Part shown: piece after piece, positions 5,655 through 6,409 of the stretch
How the letters are laid out: the number at the start of each line of letters is the position of its first letter
Position numbering within the stretch: the first letter of the stretch is position 1
Source of the DNA: an uncultured Campylobacter sp.
Lineage (GTDB): Bacteria; Campylobacterota; Campylobacteria; Campylobacterales; Campylobacteraceae
Assembly (NCBI GenBank): GCA_938046705.1
Contig: CALIWP010000295.1
Coordinates: 1-6,409 of the forward strand
Length of the DNA: 6,409 nucleotides
Reading direction: 5' to 3'
Notes under the pieces: model-generated
What the model was told of the DNA's origin: nothing
Databases searched by the model: none
The model's input: only the letters and a program-made list of their open reading frames with translations
Position numbers and translations under genes: made by a program

Positions 5655-6173
5655 GAGGACTCCGAAAATTTGATTTTCGTATTGTCGCTTAAAAATGCTT
5701 GGAGGCAGATTAAATGTGTAGCCGGCTTTTTGTATGAGCTTTTTTAATCGTCGATTTTTAAAAGCGTTAGGATAGGAAATAAACTATGAAAATATGAGTA
5801 AATTATCTCTTCTATCATTGCCGCGATCGGCACTCAATTTTTTTAACGCGGGCTCGCGGCGGTAAAAGTAGCGTTTGCGGCACGATGATAGGCAGCGTGG
5901 TAATCTCCATTATGGAAAGCGTACGGTGCAATCATCGCCATATCAGCATCCATCTTCGCTCAATTCCTCTATGCGGGCCGCAAAAATTTATAAATCGTAT
6001 GGGATTTCATCGCGATAGATTTCAAACTTCGCTCTCCGCCGCAAATGCAATAGACCTTGTCGCGAAAATTCTAAATCATAGCGACGCCGAGCCGGGAAGA
6101 GTACTTTTAAATTTTAAAATTTCGCGGCGGCGCAAAGCCTCCGTATTTGCGGATTTAAGGTCAAATTTAAAAT
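5655..6173. other. 519-base spacer upstream of ynbA, no convincing gene
   Basis: Only short frames with no recognisable motif are seen. On the minus strand these include a 24-residue frame (5818-5744, MIEEIIYSYF start) and an overlapping series of 30-40 residue frames at about 5930-5820. The region holds an inverted repeat TGCCG-CGAT-CGGCA (5819-5832) followed on the plus strand by CTCAATTTTTTT, which looks like a weak plus-strand terminator. Longer 7-base arms, gccgcga (5820-5826) and tcgcggc (5854-5860), overlap it. A poor minus-strand promoter (TTGAGT at 5837-5832, 17-base spacer, TAGAAG at 5814-5809) is the best I can offer for ynbA. Just past the DUF3137 stop are AT-rich near-inverted arms (6108-6122 and 6163-6176). 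Confidence 0.45.
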
Positions 6174-6409
6174 TTAATCTTGCCAGATATTTTCGTTTAA
6201 TTTCAGACTTTTTACGATGGACAGAAAGAATAGAAGCTCGTGCTTGATAGACGCGGCAGGATCAAAGCCAAATACGCTGCGATCCACGCTAGGCTCGAAA
6301 CTATCGTATCCCGTGCGGATGAAAATATAGACGTTTCTGCCCGAAAAGCTTAAACTGATCGGTCCGCCGGCACCGCTTCTAAAGCGAAGCAAGCGCCGCA
6401 TAAAGGCGG
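6174..6409 (-). CDS. C-terminal part of a DUF3137 family protein (cut by window edge)
   Basis: The frame is open from the window edge to a TAA, giving 77 visible residues; the N-terminal part lies outside. An internal ATG (6401-6399) is not the true start, because the frame continues upstream with residues that fit the family. The visible part resembles the conserved end of DUF3137 proteins as I remember it: a PxxLSFSG strand, NVYIFI, a DSFEPSV..SVFGFD segment, then a helix ending IVKSLKLNENIW. DUF3137 proteins are usually membrane proteins of unknown function, often beside LemA genes; neither the membrane part nor LemA can be seen here. It is on the same strand as the lipid genes but 519 bases away, so joint transcription is doubtful. 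Confidence 0.75.
   Translation of the reverse strand, partial: AFMRRLLRFRSGAGGPISLSFSGRNVYIFIRTGYDSFEPSVDRSVFGFDPAASIKHELLFFLSIVKSLKLNENIWQD

Noticed and set aside
5655..5765. In-frame stop-free extension of about 40 codons upstream of the ynbA ATG, with plausible protein-like composition
   Set aside because: It contains no ATG, GTG or TTG, the Shine-Dalgarno GGAG fits the annotated ATG, and the N terminus from that ATG matches the remembered start of E. coli YnbA.
5885..6247. Plus-strand ORF of 120 codons
   Set aside because: It overlaps the well-supported DUF3137 end on the other strand, has an unlikely His/Arg/Ser/Ile-rich composition, and shows no motif or clear ribosome site.

Overview
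The window reads as a chromosomal segment from a comparatively GC-rich Campylobacter, of the oral showae/rectus/curvus/concisus type. This is inferred from the protein flavour, the short AT-rich spacers, and the very frequent palindrome-like word AAATTT, often as TCAAATTTGA. No rRNA, tRNA or mobile element was seen, so the assignment rests on composition and gene content only. All convincing genes lie on the minus strand, so they are transcribed from high to low coordinates.

Layout in transcription order. (1) 6409-6174: the C-terminal end of a DUF3137-type protein, cut by the window edge. (2) 6173-5655: 519 bases with no convincing gene. (3) 5654-5052: a CDP-alcohol phosphatidyltransferase of the YnbA type. 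(4) 5051-4601: 451 bases holding tandem hairpins, a good -10 box and a possible gene remnant. (5) 4600-3962: a PlsC-family acyltransferase. (6) 3981-3625: a doubtful basic ORF in an AAATTT-rich segment that exactly fills the gap. (7) 3623-2694: a CdsA/YnbB-type phosphatidate cytidylyltransferase. (8) 2686-2132: a secreted DUF1287 protein with an NlpC/P60-like Cys/His arrangement. (9) 2093-57: a 678-residue fusion of an alpha/beta hydrolase and a SAM-dependent methyltransferase of the YnbC type. (10) 62-27: an inverted repeat that probably ends the operon.

Together these genes resemble the poorly characterised ynbABC locus of Escherichia coli, with an acyltransferase and a periplasmic DUF1287 protein added. 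A reasonable model is an accessory phospholipid or glycolipid pathway. PlsC makes phosphatidic acid, YnbB activates it to CDP-diacylglycerol, YnbA moves the phosphatidyl group to an unknown alcohol, and YnbC trims and/or methylates the product. The DUF1287 enzyme may act on the product or on peptidoglycan outside the inner membrane. The end product cannot be read from the sequence.

The most unusual features are two. One is a degenerate 33-bp (11-residue) tandem repeat inserted in frame near the N terminus of the YnbC-like protein. The other is the Asn-substituted CDP-alcohol transferase signature in the YnbA-like protein.
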